This document shows, in pieces, positions 39,166 to 48,053 of a stretch of DNA of 64,000 nucleotides. Origin of the DNA: Streptococcus sp. oral taxon 058 str. F0407 (lineage in GTDB: Bacteria > Bacillota > Bacilli > Lactobacillales > Streptococcaceae); assembly GCF_000235485.1 (NCBI RefSeq), contig NZ_JH378889.1:1-64000 (forward strand), in the 5' to 3' direction. The position numbers and the translations under genes were made by a program. The first letter of the stretch is position 1. Each line of letters opens with the position of its first letter. A model generated the notes under the pieces. The model was not told the origin of the DNA. It was given only the letters and a program-made list of their open reading frames with translations, and searched no databases.

Positions 39166-39660
39166 ATGAGACTGTTAAAACAAGTTGGAATTTTCTTTTT
39201 ACTCCCTTTTGTTGTTCTAATTGATGCTCATATTGGACAACTGGTGGAATCCTTTTTCCCCCACTTTCATTTAGCCAGTCATTTTCTATTTTTGTTTCTC
39301 TTATTTGAGACAATCGAGGTATCGGAGTATCTCTATCTAGCATATTGTTGTATAGTTGGTTTGGTTTACGATATTTATTTTTTCCACTTGATTGGAATTG
39401 CCACGCTTTTGTTTATCGTGATTGGTGCTTCGCTCCACAAGTTTAACAGCGTGATTTTGACAAATCGTTGGACAAGGATGTTGACCATTATTGTGATCAG
39501 TTTTCTGTTTGATATGGGGAGCTATCTTTTGGCTCTTGCTGTGGGATTGACTGTAGATTCCATGCCGGTATTCATCGTCTATAGCCTTGTCCCATCAATG
39601 ATTCTGAACTTTTTATGGATTGTCATTTTTCAATTTATTTTTGAAAAGATTTATCTATAA
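39166..39660 (+). CDS. mreD: Cell-shape protein MreD
   Basis: 164-aa hydrophobic protein with five or six predicted membrane segments. It directly follows mreC and precedes pcsB, the order known in pneumococcus. MreD is sequence-divergent, so the call rests on hydrophobic profile, length and context. It is thought to be the membrane partner of MreC. Confidence 0.9.
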   Translation: MRLLKQVGIFFLLPFVVLIDAHIGQLVESFFPHFHLASHFLFLFLLFETIEVSEYLYLAYCCIVGLVYDIYFFHLIGIATLLFIVIGASLHKFNSVILTNRWTRMLTIIVISFLFDMGSYLLALAVGLTVDSMPVFIVYSLVPSMILNFLWIVIFQFIFEKIYL

Positions 39661-39674
39661 GAAAGAAATATAAA

Positions 39675-39718
39675 TGTAACAAAGGCGTAATATTTATTAT
39701 GTCTTTTTTTGGTATACT
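39675..39718 (+). promoter_or_regulatory. WalR (VicR) box and -10 of pcsB
   Basis: TGTAAC-AAAGG-CGTAAT (39675-39691) resembles the WalR direct repeat TGTWAH-N5-TGTWAH, with one mismatch in the second half. TATACT (39713-39718) is a likely -10 box. The pcsB ATG lies 36 nt downstream. PcsB is the best-known WalRK target in pneumococcus. Confidence 0.75.
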
Positions 39719-39753
39719 AGTAATGTCTCAAATAGAAGGAGTATCGACAGAAT

Positions 39754-40959
39754 ATGAAGAAAAAAATCTTAGCGTCACTTTTGTTAAGTACAGTATTGGT
39801 TTCACAAACGGCAGTATTGACAACTGTTCGTGCAGAAACAACTGATGAAAAAATTGCTGCTCAAGATAATAAGATTAGTGATTTGACAGCGCAACAGCAA
39901 GAAGCTCAAAAGCAAGTGGATCAAATCCAAGGTCAAGTTTCAACAATTCAAGCAGAGCAAGCAAGCTTGCAAGCCGAAAACGAAAAATTACAAGCTGAAT
40001 CTAAAAAACTTGAGGGAGAAATTACAGAGCTTTCTAAAAATATCGTGGCTCGTAATGCTTCTTTAGAAAAACAAGCACGTAGCGCACAGACAAATGGAGC
40101 TGCGACTAGCTACATTAATACAATTGTAAACTCAAAATCAATCACGGAAGCCATTTCGCGTGTTGCTGCAATGAGCGAGATTGTATCGGCTAACAACAAA
40201 ATGTTGGAGCAACAAAAGGCTGATAAAAAAGCAATTTCTGATAAACAAGTAGCCAATAATGAAGCAATCAATACAGTTATTGCTAACCAACAAAAACTGG
40301 CTGATGATGCGCAGGCATTGACAACTAAGCAAGCTGAGCTGAAGGTTGCAGAGTTGAATCTTGCTGCTGAGAAAGCTACTGCAGAAGGTGAAAAAGCTAG
40401 TTTGCTAGAACAAAAAGCAACTGCAGAAGCAGAAGCGAAAGCAGCAGCTGAAGCAGAAGCAGCTTACAAAGCTCGTCAAACAAGCCAACAACAGTCAGTT
40501 GTTGCTTCTGGAAACACAAGTTTCTCAGCTCAAGTGCAAGCGACATCAACATCTGATGATGAGGATTCAAGCTACACTCCAGCACCTGCTCCAACTGTAA
40601 CTAGAACTCGTCCAACATATAGCTCAAATGCATCAAGTTACCCAACTGGTGAATGTACTTGGGGAGCTAAAACATTGGCACCTTGGGCTGGAGATTACTG
40701 GGGCAACGGAGCTCAGTGGGCAACAAGTGCAGCTGCAGCAGGATTCCGTACAGGTTCAACTCCACAAGTTGGTGCGATTGCATGTTGGAATGATGGTGGT
40801 TATGGACACGTAGCGGTTGTTACAGCAGTTTCATCATCAACTCGTATTCAAGTATCAGAATCAAACTACGGTGGAGATCGTACAATCGGAAACAAACGTG
40901 GATGGTTCAACCCAACTACAACTTCTGAAGGTTACGTAACATACATCTATCCAAACTAA
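39754..40959 (+). CDS. pcsB: Cell-separation murein hydrolase PcsB
   Basis: 401-aa secreted CHAP-domain peptidoglycan hydrolase required for daughter-cell separation. A signal peptide ends near VRA/ET (about residue 27). A long coiled coil (about 30-255) is followed by an Ala/Pro/Thr-rich linker and the C-terminal CHAP domain, with catalytic Cys301 (GECTWGAK) and His352 (YGHVAVV). In pneumococcus the coiled coil docks onto FtsEX, which activates it. It is about nine residues longer than the pneumococcal protein as I recall it. Confidence 0.95.
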   Translation: MKKKILASLLLSTVLVSQTAVLTTVRAETTDEKIAAQDNKISDLTAQQQEAQKQVDQIQGQVSTIQAEQASLQAENEKLQAESKKLEGEITELSKNIVARNASLEKQARSAQTNGAATSYINTIVNSKSITEAISRVAAMSEIVSANNKMLEQQKADKKAISDKQVANNEAINTVIANQQKLADDAQALTTKQAELKVAELNLAAEKATAEGEKASLLEQKATAEAEAKAAAEAEAAYKARQTSQQQSVVASGNTSFSAQVQATSTSDDEDSSYTPAPAPTVTRTRPTYSSNASSYPTGECTWGAKTLAPWAGDYWGNGAQWATSAAAAGFRTGSTPQVGAIACWNDGGYGHVAVVTAVSSSTRIQVSESNYGGDRTIGNKRGWFNPTTTSEGYVTYIYPN

Positions 40960-40971
40960 TGAACGAAAAGG

Positions 40972-40999
40972 AGAGGTTCGATTTTGAACCTCTTTTATT
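40972..40999 (+). terminator. Terminator after pcsB
   Basis: AGAGGTTC (40972-40979) pairs with GAACCTCT (40986-40993), followed by TTTATTG and TTTTT. Confidence 0.8.
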
Positions 41000-41040
41000 G
41001 TTTTTAAACTGTGACTTCTACTAAAAATCGACTAAATCAC

Positions 41041-41069
41041 TTGAAAATGTTGATAAAATATGGTAGAAT
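41041..41069 (+). promoter_or_regulatory. rpsB promoter
   Basis: TTGAAA (41041-41046), 17-bp spacer and TAGAAT (41064-41069), giving a leader of about 110 nt before rpsB. Confidence 0.75.
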
Positions 41070-41071
41070 GA

Positions 41072-41145
41072 AACTTGTCGTGTAAACGATAATACTCATT
41101 CTTGATGAATTGTGAAGCTGTTGCCTTTGGGTCGTTTTGCAAGTT
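41072..41145 (+). promoter_or_regulatory. Possible structured rpsB leader
   Basis: AACTTG (41072-41077) can pair with CAAGTT (41140-41145). The enclosed TCGT-GTAA-ACGA hairpin (41078-41089) and a weak ATTC/GAAT hairpin (41098-41110) would form a multi-branched leader. This could be a ribosomal-protein autoregulatory element; not verified by covariation. Confidence 0.4.
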
Positions 41146-41184
41146 GAAATCGAGAAGAGGAAAAAACAAAAAGGAGAAATACTC

Positions 41185-41964
41185 ATGGCAGTAATTTCAA
41201 TGAAACAACTTCTTGAGGCTGGTGTACACTTTGGTCACCAAACTCGTCGCTGGAACCCTAAGATGGCTAAGTACATCTTCACTGAGCGTAACGGAATCCA
41301 CGTTATCGACTTGCAACAAACTGTAAAATACGCTGACCAAGCATACGACTTTATGCGTGATGCAGCAGCTAACGATGCAGTTGTATTGTTTGTTGGTACT
41401 AAGAAACAAGCTGCTGACGCTGTTGCTGAAGAGGCTGTACGTTCAGGTCAATACTTTATCAACCACCGTTGGTTGGGTGGAACTCTTACTAACTGGGGAA
41501 CTATCCAAAAACGTATCGCTCGTTTGAAAGAAATCAAACGCATGGAAGAAGAAGGAATCTTCGACGTTCTTCCTAAGAAAGAAGTTGCACTTCTTAACAA
41601 ACAACGTGCACGTCTTGAAAAATTCTTGGGTGGTATCGAAGACATGCCTCGTATCCCAGATGTAATGTATGTAGTTGATCCACATAAAGAGCAAATCGCT
41701 GTTAAAGAAGCTAAAAAATTGGGTATCCCAGTTGTAGCGATGGTTGACACAAACACTGATCCAGACGATATCGATGTAATCATCCCAGCTAACGATGACG
41801 CTATCCGCGCGGTTAAATTGATCACAGCTAAATTGGCTGATGCTATCATCGAAGGACGTCAAGGTGAAGATGCAGCAGCAGTTGAAGCAGAATTTGTAGC
41901 TTCAGAAGCTCAAGCAGACTCAATCGAAGAAATCGTTGAAGTAGTAGAAGGCGACAACGCTTAA
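41185..41964 (+). CDS. rpsB: 30S ribosomal protein S2
   Basis: 259-aa ribosomal protein. The start at 41185 gives [19 protein letters not shown], with AAGGAGAAATACTC upstream; an upstream TTG in frame would add an atypical tail. S2 hallmarks include [14 protein letters not shown] and [11 protein letters not shown]. The acidic C-terminal tail is streptococcal. It forms the rpsB-tsf operon, separated by 78 nt that include a hairpin. Confidence 0.98.
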   Translation: MAVISMKQLLEAGVHFGHQTRRWNPKMAKYIFTERNGIHVIDLQQTVKYADQAYDFMRDAAANDAVVLFVGTKKQAADAVAEEAVRSGQYFINHRWLGGTLTNWGTIQKRIARLKEIKRMEEEGIFDVLPKKEVALLNKQRARLEKFLGGIEDMPRIPDVMYVVDPHKEQIAVKEAKKLGIPVVAMVDTNTDPDDIDVIIPANDDAIRAVKLITAKLADAIIEGRQGEDAAAVEAEFVASEAQADSIEEIVEVVEGDNA

Positions 41965-41985
41965 TTCATATAAATAGTAATTACC

Positions 41986-42021
41986 TAGGAGGGCGGGGCG
42001 TAGCCCAGCTCTCCTATTTTT
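41986..42021 (+). terminator. Hairpin/attenuator between rpsB and tsf
   Basis: An outer stem TAGGAG with CTCCTA (arms 41986-41991 and 42011-42016) and an inner GGC/GCC pairing are followed by TTTTT. It may attenuate read-through into tsf. A second copy of TAGGAG (42030-42035) contains the tsf ribosome binding site. Confidence 0.6.
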
Positions 42022-42042
42022 AAAAAATATAGGAGAATCAAA

Positions 42043-43083
42043 ATGGCAGAAATTACAGCTAAACTTGTAAAAGAGTTGCGTGAAAAATCTGGTGCCGGTG
42101 TTATGGACGCTAAGAAAGCATTGGTTGAAGTTGAAGGTGATATCGAAAAAGCGATCGAATTACTTCGCGAAAAAGGTATGGCTAAGGCAGCTAAGAAAGC
42201 TGACCGTGTTGCTGCAGAAGGTTTGACTGGTGTATTTGTTAACGGGAACGTTGCAGCAGTAGTTGAAGTAAATGCTGAAACTGACTTCGTTGCGAAAAAT
42301 GCTCAATTTGTTGACTTGGTAAATGCTACTGCGAAAGTAATCGCTGAAGGAAAGCCAGCTAACAACGAAGAAGCTCTCGCTTTGACAATGCCTTCAGGTG
42401 AAACTCTTGAAGCTGCATATGTATCTGCAACAGCTACAATCGGTGAAAAAATTTCGTTCCGTCGCTTTGCTTTGCTTGAAAAAACAGATGCACAACACTT
42501 TGGAGCATACCAACACAATGGTGGCCGTATCGGTGTTATCTCTGTTATTGAAGGTGGAGACGAAGCGCTTGCTAAACAAATCTCAATGCACATCGCTGCG
42601 ATGAAACCAACAGTTCTTTCTTACAAAGAATTGGATGAACAATTTGTTAAAGATGAGTTGGCACAATTGAACCACGTAATCGACCAAGACAACGAAAGCC
42701 GTGCAATGGTTGGTAAGCCAGCTCTTCCACACTTGAAGTATGGATCAAAAGCTCAATTGACTGACGAAGTAATTGCTCAAGCTGAAGCTGACATCAAAGC
42801 TGAATTGGCTGCAGAAGGCAAACCAGAAAAAATCTGGGACAAAATCATCCCAGGTAAAATGGACCGCTTCATGCTTGACAACACTAAAGTTGACCAAGCA
42901 TACACACTTCTTGCACAAGTCTACATCATGGACGACAGCAAGACGGTTGAAGCATACCTTGATTCAGTTAACGCTTCAGTAGTTGAGTTCGCTCGCTTTG
43001 AAGTTGGTGAAGGTATTGAGAAAGCTGCGAACGACTTCGAAGCTGAAGTTGCAGCTACAATGGCAGCAGCCTTGAATAACTAA
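42043..43083 (+). CDS. tsf: Elongation factor Ts
   Basis: 346-aa nucleotide exchange factor for EF-Tu. The N-terminal UBA-like domain reads [24 protein letters not shown] in order (residues 1-24). The TDFVAKN motif is near residues 79-85, and tandem dimerisation subdomains follow. AGGAGAATCAAA precedes the ATG. It is the second gene of the rpsB-tsf operon. Confidence 0.98.
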   Translation: MAEITAKLVKELREKSGAGVMDAKKALVEVEGDIEKAIELLREKGMAKAAKKADRVAAEGLTGVFVNGNVAAVVEVNAETDFVAKNAQFVDLVNATAKVIAEGKPANNEEALALTMPSGETLEAAYVSATATIGEKISFRRFALLEKTDAQHFGAYQHNGGRIGVISVIEGGDEALAKQISMHIAAMKPTVLSYKELDEQFVKDELAQLNHVIDQDNESRAMVGKPALPHLKYGSKAQLTDEVIAQAEADIKAELAAEGKPEKIWDKIIPGKMDRFMLDNTKVDQAYTLLAQVYIMDDSKTVEAYLDSVNASVVEFARFEVGEGIEKAANDFEAEVAATMAAALNN

Positions 43084-43086
43084 TTG

Positions 43087-43113
43087 AAAAGGAAGCAATT
43101 TGCTTCCTTTTTC
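43087..43113 (+). terminator. Terminator after tsf
   Basis: An AAAAGGAAGC/GCTTCCTTTT stem with a T tract, 4 nt after the tsf stop. Confidence 0.85.
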
Positions 43114-43140
43114 TTATGCTGAAGAGAGTTCCCTATAGGT

Positions 43141-43166
43141 AAATAAAAAGCCCTTTAATAAGGGCT
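43141..43166 (-). terminator. Terminator after cysK
   Basis: On the minus strand AGCCCTT pairs with AAGGGCT (43149-43166 region), followed by TTTTATTT, just past the cysK stop. Confidence 0.85.
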
Positions 43167-43182
43167 AAGTGCATTTAGGAGA

Positions 43183-44109
43183 CTACACTTCAAATTCATA
43201 GAGTGCTGTAGACAAATAACGTTCGCCGTTATCTGGTGCTAGAGCAAGGACTTTCTTACCTGTACCTAATTTTTTGGCAACTTCGATTGCTCCATAAATG
43301 GCTGCGGCAGAAGAAATCCCAACAAGGAAGCCTTCTTTTCCACCAATTTCACGGCCAAGTGCTAGAGCATCATCTGACGTTACGCGAACGATACTGTCAT
43401 AGGCCTTTGTGTCAAGTGTATCAGGAATAAATCCAGCTGAGATACCTTGAATTTTGTGAGGTCCTGGTTTTTCCCCAGATAAGATAGCTGATTCGTCTGC
43501 CTCAACTGCATAAACTTGAATGTTTGGATTTGCTGCTTTGAGTGCATGAGAAACACCTGAGATTGTTCCACCAGTACCGACCCCACCCACAAAAGCATCT
43601 AGTCCATCAGGACCGAAAGCAGCTAGTATTTCAGCTCCTGTTGTTCTTTCGTGTACTTCAGGATTAGCTGGATTGTTAAACTGGAGCGGCAGGAATCCGT
43701 CACGTTCAGCAGCGATTTCCTGAGCTTTGGCGATTGCTCCTTTCATTCCTTCGCTACCAGGAGTAAGGACGAGTTCAGCACCATAGGCTTGGATAATCTT
43801 ACGTCGTTCCACACTCATCGTTTCTGGCATGACGATAACAACTTTATATCCTTTAGCAGCACCAACCCAAGAAAGTCCGATTCCAGTATTCCCACTTGTT
43901 GCTTCAACAATAGTAGCACCTGGTTTTAGAATACCATCTTGTTCAGCCTTTTCAATCATGCTAAGGGCAATACGGTCTTTTACTGACGATCCAGGGTTAA
44001 AAGCTTCAAGTTTTACATAAACATCTGCGGCACCTTCTGGAACGATATTGTTGAGTTTAACAATTGGTGTTTGTCCGATTAGTTCAGTGATATTGTTATA
44101 AATAGTCAT
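43183..44109 (-). CDS. cysK: Cysteine synthase A (O-acetylserine sulfhydrylase)
   Basis: 308-aa PLP enzyme making cysteine from O-acetylserine and sulfide. The PLP lysine is Lys44 in NPGSSVKDR. The substrate loop TSGNTG lies near 69-74, and the phosphate-binding GVGTGGT loop near residue 177. It is a monocistronic minus-strand gene with its own terminator and an AAAGAGGT ribosome site. The family is clear; distinction from CysM rests on overall similarity. Confidence 0.95.
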   Translation of the reverse strand: MTIYNNITELIGQTPIVKLNNIVPEGAADVYVKLEAFNPGSSVKDRIALSMIEKAEQDGILKPGATIVEATSGNTGIGLSWVGAAKGYKVVIVMPETMSVERRKIIQAYGAELVLTPGSEGMKGAIAKAQEIAAERDGFLPLQFNNPANPEVHERTTGAEILAAFGPDGLDAFVGGVGTGGTISGVSHALKAANPNIQVYAVEADESAILSGEKPGPHKIQGISAGFIPDTLDTKAYDSIVRVTSDDALALGREIGGKEGFLVGISSAAAIYGAIEVAKKLGTGKKVLALAPDNGERYLSTALYEFEV

Positions 44110-44173
44110 AGATATACCTCTTTATATAAGATGATACTAGTATAACGTGCTCTCGGCTATTTGTAAAATATAG

Positions 44174-44198
44174 AAATCCTATCAAAGTGATAGGATTT
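44174..44198 (-). terminator. Terminator after the PH-domain gene
   Basis: An 11-bp stem (arms 44174-44184 and 44188-44198) lies 8 nt past the stop of the PH-domain gene. The T tract on the minus strand is interrupted (ATTTCTATATTTT). Confidence 0.65.
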
Positions 44199-44205
44199 TT
44201 TTATA

Positions 44206-44649
44206 TCAAAGGTCTAAGCCATTAATTTTCAAGCGATTGTGATAAGCCAATTCTAATAAATAGGTATAAAGTGGAACAATATCCGTTTTCTTAGGGAATT
44301 CAAATTTATGAACACTAAAACGCTCATTATGTGCTTTTAGAAAGACATTTTCTAAATAAGTTATAGTAATTTCACTATCATCTATACCTGCTCCTGCAGT
44401 TTCCATTTCAACATTTACAATGTTCATCAAAAAGATAGATTTCACAGACATCTTGCGACCAGTAGCGCCTTGCTTATCTGTAAAGATAATACGGATATTT
44501 GTAAATATAATTGAGTCACGAATCAGTTTATATCCACTTTGAATTTCTTCATTTTCTAGTAGATATTGTCCATATTCTTTGATAAGAGTTTCTTTGTTTT
44601 GCTCGCTAAAGTTACCAGCGAGTCCTTGAATGAATTTTCCAAATGCCAT
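44206..44649 (-). CDS. Bacterial PH-domain protein
   Basis: 147-aa soluble protein. The core DSIIFTNIRIIFTDKQG, the following MSVKSIFLMNIVNVEMETAG and the terminal helix TYLLELAYHNRLK match the bacterial pleckstrin-homology domain family (bPH_1). No membrane segment or signal is present. Function unknown in this family. It lies 15 nt downstream of yigZ and is probably co-transcribed with it. Confidence 0.8.
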   Translation of the reverse strand: MAFGKFIQGLAGNFSEQNKETLIKEYGQYLLENEEIQSGYKLIRDSIIFTNIRIIFTDKQGATGRKMSVKSIFLMNIVNVEMETAGAGIDDSEITITYLENVFLKAHNERFSVHKFEFPKKTDIVPLYTYLLELAYHNRLKINGLDL

Positions 44650-44664
44650 ATTGTTCTCCTTTGT

Positions 44665-45300
44665 TTACACTAAGTTTACAGGAACTTCAACTTCTCGTAA
44701 ACCTTGATCTGTTAAAGTAACCTTTCCATTAAAAAACTCCACAAGAGCAGCCTTGGTATTTTCTTTCTCTTCCTTATCAACATAAATTATGGTATCAATT
44801 TGATCTGTGAAGGTTGTCTCGAGTTCCATGAGATTATGTTCTCTAAGAAAATTGCCATATTCTTGATACTGAGCGTAAGACATTTGAATGGCTATGCCAG
44901 CCTGCTCTTTGATTTCAATAATACTAATTTCTTTGACAGCCAAAGCTACGCTTCCTGCGTAAGCGCGAATCAAACCGCCAGCACCTAACTTAATTCCCCC
45001 AAAGTAGCGGGTAACCACTACGCAGACATTAGTAAGATTATGATTTTCTAAGACGCCAAGCATAGGGACTCCAGCAGTACCACTAGGCTCGCCATCATCA
45101 CTGGTACGCTTGATCTCACTGCGTTCCCCTACAATAAAAGCAGAGCAGTTATGGGTGGCTTTGTAGTGTTCTTTTTTGATAGCAGTGATAAAGTCACGAG
45201 CTTCTTCTTCGCTATAGACACGCTTGGCATGACAGATAAAGCGCGATTTTTTGATTTCTTCTTGGACTTGCCCGTCTTCTTTAATTGTTCTAAATTCCAT
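44665..45300 (-). CDS. yigZ: YigZ/IMPACT family protein
   Basis: 211-aa protein with an N-terminal UPF0029 (IMPACT) domain containing DDGEPSGTAGVPML and VVTRYFGGIKLGAGGLIRAY, then a C-terminal DUF1949 ferredoxin-like domain (about 140-205). The family is linked to regulation of translation under stress in eukaryotes; the bacterial function is unclear. It is divergent from the competence gene comFA with a 56-nt gap, so its promoter lies next to or overlaps the SigX box. Confidence 0.9.
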   Translation of the reverse strand: MEFRTIKEDGQVQEEIKKSRFICHAKRVYSEEEARDFITAIKKEHYKATHNCSAFIVGERSEIKRTSDDGEPSGTAGVPMLGVLENHNLTNVCVVVTRYFGGIKLGAGGLIRAYAGSVALAVKEISIIEIKEQAGIAIQMSYAQYQEYGNFLREHNLMELETTFTDQIDTIIYVDKEEKENTKAALVEFFNGKVTLTDQGLREVEVPVNLV

Positions 45301-45341
45301 GATTTAATTGTACTAAAAAATTACCTAAAGCGCTAGATTTT

Positions 45342-45349
45342 TACGAATA
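45342..45349 (+). promoter_or_regulatory. SigX cin-box of comFA-comFC
   Basis: TACGAATA, the exact late-competence (ComX/SigX) -10-type box, preceded by a T-rich stretch. It ends only 7 nt before the comFA ATG. Confidence 0.9.
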
Positions 45350-45356
45350 AAGAAGT

Positions 45357-46655
45357 ATGAAAGTAAATCCAAACTATCTAGGTCGCTTGTTTACTGAGAA
45401 AGAATTAACGAAAGAAGAACGTCAGATGGCTGAGAAACTTCTAGCAATGAGAAAAGAGAAGGGAAAATTGTTCTGCCAACGTTGTAATAGTACTATTCTA
45501 GAAGAATGGTATTTGCCCATCGGTGCTTACTATTGTCGGGAGTGCTTAATTATGAAGCGAGTCAGGAGTGATCAAGCCTTATACTATTTTCCGCAGGAGG
45601 TTTTTCCGAAGCAAGATGTTCTTAAATGGCGTGGTCAGTTAACACCTTTTCAAAAAAAAGTGTCAGAGGGACTGCTTCAAGCGGTAGACAAACAAGAGCC
45701 AACCTTGGTTCACGCTGTAACAGGAGCTGGAAAGACAGAGATGATTTACCAAGTTGTGGCCAAAGTGATTGATGATGGTGGCGCAGTTTGTTTGGCTAGT
45801 CCTCGAATCGATGTATGTTTGGAACTGTATAAGCGACTTCAGAATGACTTTGCTTGCGACATAGCACTACTCCATGGCGAATCAGATCCCTATTTTCGAA
45901 CTCCCCTAGTAGTTGCAACGACTCATCAGTTGTTAAAATTTCATCATGCTTTTGACTTGCTGATAGTGGATGAAGTAGATGCCTTTCCTTATGTTGACAA
46001 CTCGGTGCTTTACTATGCTGTAAATCAAAGTGTAAAGGAGGAAGGGTTAAGGATATTCCTTACAGCGACTTCTACAGATGAGTTAGATAAGAAGGTTCGC
46101 ACAGGAGAATTAAAAAGGTTAAGCTTGCCGAGACGATTTCATGGAAATCCATTGATTATTCCAAAGCCAGTTTGGTTATCGGATTTTAATCGTTATTTAG
46201 ATAAGAGTCAGTTGTCACCAAAGTTAAAAACCTATATTGAGAAACAGAGACGAACTGGTTTTCCATTACTTCTTTTTGCATCAGAAATTCAGAAAGGTGA
46301 GAGGTTGAAAGAACTCTTGCAAGAGCATTTTCCCAATGAGAAAGTCGGCTTTGTGTCCTCTGTCACAGAAAATAGATTAGAGCAGGTGCAAGCTTTTCGA
46401 GATGGAGAGTTGACGATACTTATCAGTACGACAATTTTGGAGCGTGGAGTTACCTTTCCTTGTGTGGATGTTTTTGTTGTAGAAGCTAATCATCGTCTTT
46501 TTACCAAGTCTAGCTTGATTCAGATTGGAGGGCGAGTTGGGCGCAGTATGGATAGACCGACTGGTGAATTGCTCTTCTTTCATGATGGATTAAATACTTC
46601 CATCAAAAAGGCAATCAAGGAAATCAAGCAGATGAACAAGGAGGCGGGACTATGA
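45357..46655 (+). CDS. comFA: ComFA DNA-uptake ATPase/helicase
   Basis: 432-aa SF2 helicase-like protein that drives single-stranded DNA import during transformation. An N-terminal four-cysteine zinc site (FCQRC and YYCREC, about 38-61) is followed by Walker A VTGAGKTE, DEVD box LIVDEVDAFP, and motif VI IGGRVGRS. A perfect SigX box ends 7 nt upstream of this ATG, so the transcript probably starts at or near the start codon. The next in-frame ATG is 69 nt downstream and would keep all cysteines. comFC overlaps the end by 4 nt. Confidence 0.95.
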   Translation: MKVNPNYLGRLFTEKELTKEERQMAEKLLAMRKEKGKLFCQRCNSTILEEWYLPIGAYYCRECLIMKRVRSDQALYYFPQEVFPKQDVLKWRGQLTPFQKKVSEGLLQAVDKQEPTLVHAVTGAGKTEMIYQVVAKVIDDGGAVCLASPRIDVCLELYKRLQNDFACDIALLHGESDPYFRTPLVVATTHQLLKFHHAFDLLIVDEVDAFPYVDNSVLYYAVNQSVKEEGLRIFLTATSTDELDKKVRTGELKRLSLPRRFHGNPLIIPKPVWLSDFNRYLDKSQLSPKLKTYIEKQRRTGFPLLLFASEIQKGERLKELLQEHFPNEKVGFVSSVTENRLEQVQAFRDGELTILISTTILERGVTFPCVDVFVVEANHRLFTKSSLIQIGGRVGRSMDRPTGELLFFHDGLNTSIKKAIKEIKQMNKEAGL

Positions 46656-47314
46656 ACTGTTTATTATGTGGACAGACCACAAAGAGTGACTTGACTTTTA
46701 GTCATCTCTTTCTTTTGAAGAATGAGCGCAACTATATTTGTTCAGCTTGTGAGTCTACTTTTGAGAAGATTGGTGAGGATTGTTGCCCAAACTGCATGAA
46801 AATAGACGTGTCAACAAAGTGTCAAGATTGTAAACTTTGGTGTAAAGAAGGCATTCAAGTCAGCCATAAAGCGATATTTACCTATAATCAAGCTATGAAA
46901 GACTTCTTTAGTCGATATAAGTTTGATGGGGATTTTCTGCTTAGAAAGGTTTTTGCTCCTGTTCTTGCTAATGAATTGAAAAAGTATAGAGGCTATGAAT
47001 TTGTAGTAATTCCCTTAAGTCCTGAAAGATTGCTTGAGAGAGGATTTAATCAGGTTGAAGGTTTGGTTGAGGCAGCAGGATTCTCTTTTCAAGGCTTATT
47101 AGGGAAAAGAGAAGAGAAAGCTAGTTCTTCTAAGAATCGCTCGGAAAGATTAGCTACTGAAATTCCATTTTATATCAAAACGGAAGCCCCTCTTCCTAAG
47201 AAGATTTTGCTCATTGATGACATCTATACGACAGGAGCGACTATCAATCGTGTAAAGCGACTTTTTGAAGATGCAGGTGTATTGGAAGTCAAAACTTTTT
47301 CCCTTGTAAGATGA
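46652..47314 (+). CDS. comFC: ComFC competence protein (PRTase fold)
   Basis: 220-aa partner of ComFA in DNA uptake. The N-terminus has four Cys pairs (CLLC, CSAC, CCPNC, CQDC) consistent with zinc binding. The C-terminal phosphoribosyltransferase domain has the PRPP loop LLIDDIYTTGAT. It overlaps comFA by 4 nt and is transcribed from the same SigX promoter. ComFC is known to interact with ComFA and to bind single-stranded DNA. Confidence 0.95.
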   Translation: MNCLLCGQTTKSDLTFSHLFLLKNERNYICSACESTFEKIGEDCCPNCMKIDVSTKCQDCKLWCKEGIQVSHKAIFTYNQAMKDFFSRYKFDGDFLLRKVFAPVLANELKKYRGYEFVVIPLSPERLLERGFNQVEGLVEAAGFSFQGLLGKREEKASSSKNRSERLATEIPFYIKTEAPLPKKILLIDDIYTTGATINRVKRLFEDAGVLEVKTFSLVR

Positions 47315-47323
47315 GGAAAAAAT

Positions 47324-47352
47324 TTGCAAAATGAAAATGAAAGCGTTATAAT
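47324..47352 (+). promoter_or_regulatory. hpf promoter with cre-like overlap
   Basis: TTGCAA (47324-47329), 17-bp spacer and TATAAT (47347-47352). TGAAAGCGTTATAA (47338-47351) matches the CcpA cre consensus at 13 of 14 positions and overlaps the -10 box, which would fit repression by CcpA. Confidence 0.6.
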
Positions 47353-47393
47353 ATAGTTAGAAAAATAAAAATGTTTAGAAAGAAGGTACTTAT

Positions 47394-47942
47394 ATGATTA
47401 AATATAGTATCCGTGGTGAAAACCTAGAAGTAACAGAAGCAATTCGCAATTATGTAGTTTCTAAACTCGAAAAGATCGAAAAATATTTTCAACCTGAACA
47501 AGAGTTGGATGCACGTGTCAACTTGAAAGTTTACCGTGAAAAAACAGCAAAAGTTGAAGTAACAATTCCACTTGGGTCAATTACTCTTCGTGCAGAAGAT
47601 ATTTCTCAAGATATGTATGGTTCTATCGATCTTGTAACAGATAAAATTGAACGCCAGATTCGAAAAAATAAAACAAAAATCGAACGCAAGAATAAAAATA
47701 AGGTTGCGACAAGCCAACTCTTTACAGATGCTCTAGTTGAAGATGCAAATGTTGTGCAACCAAAAGTGGTTCGTTCAAAACAAATTGATTTGAAACCAAT
47801 GGATTTGGAAGAAGCGCTTCTTCAAATGGATTTGTTGGGACATGATTTCTTTATCTATGTAGACGTAGAAGATCAAACAACAAATGTTTTATATCGCCGT
47901 GAGGATGGTGAAGTTGGTTTGCTAGAAGTTAAGGAATCATAA
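47394..47942 (+). CDS. hpf: Long-form ribosome hibernation factor HPF
   Basis: 182-aa protein that dimerises 70S ribosomes to inactive 100S particles. The N-terminal S30AE domain covers about 1-98 (MIKYSIRGENLEVTEAIRNYV). A basic, variable linker leads to the C-terminal dimerisation domain (about 125-182; ALLQMDLLGHDFFIYVDVE, then NVLYRREDGEVGL). The late-competence operon lies just upstream, but hpf has its own promoter and a strong terminator. Confidence 0.95.
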   Translation: MIKYSIRGENLEVTEAIRNYVVSKLEKIEKYFQPEQELDARVNLKVYREKTAKVEVTIPLGSITLRAEDISQDMYGSIDLVTDKIERQIRKNKTKIERKNKNKVATSQLFTDALVEDANVVQPKVVRSKQIDLKPMDLEEALLQMDLLGHDFFIYVDVEDQTTNVLYRREDGEVGLLEVKES

Positions 47943-47959
47943 AATCTTGACAGCTATGT

Positions 47960-47998
47960 AAAAGTGGTTTACAATTGTGTAAACCACTTTTGCTTTTG
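47960..47998 (+). terminator. Terminator after hpf
   Basis: A 14-bp perfect stem (arms 47960-47973 and 47978-47991, loop ATTG) followed by TTTTGCTTTTGG. Confidence 0.9.
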
Positions 47999-48053
47999 GT
48001 TGAGCTTTTCTGATGCTAAATCTTGAATTTTATAGTTTCAAATGGAGGTAGTC

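Noticed and set aside
41081-41094. cre-like sequence in the rpsB leader
   Set aside because: TGTAAACGATAATA matches the cre consensus as well as the hpf site, but it is better explained as part of the TCGT-GTAA-ACGA leader hairpin; CcpA control of rpsB is not expected.
41443-41862. Two long antisense ORFs opposite rpsB
   Set aside because: Both arise from the biased codon use of a highly expressed ribosomal protein gene; no translation signals or recognisable domains.
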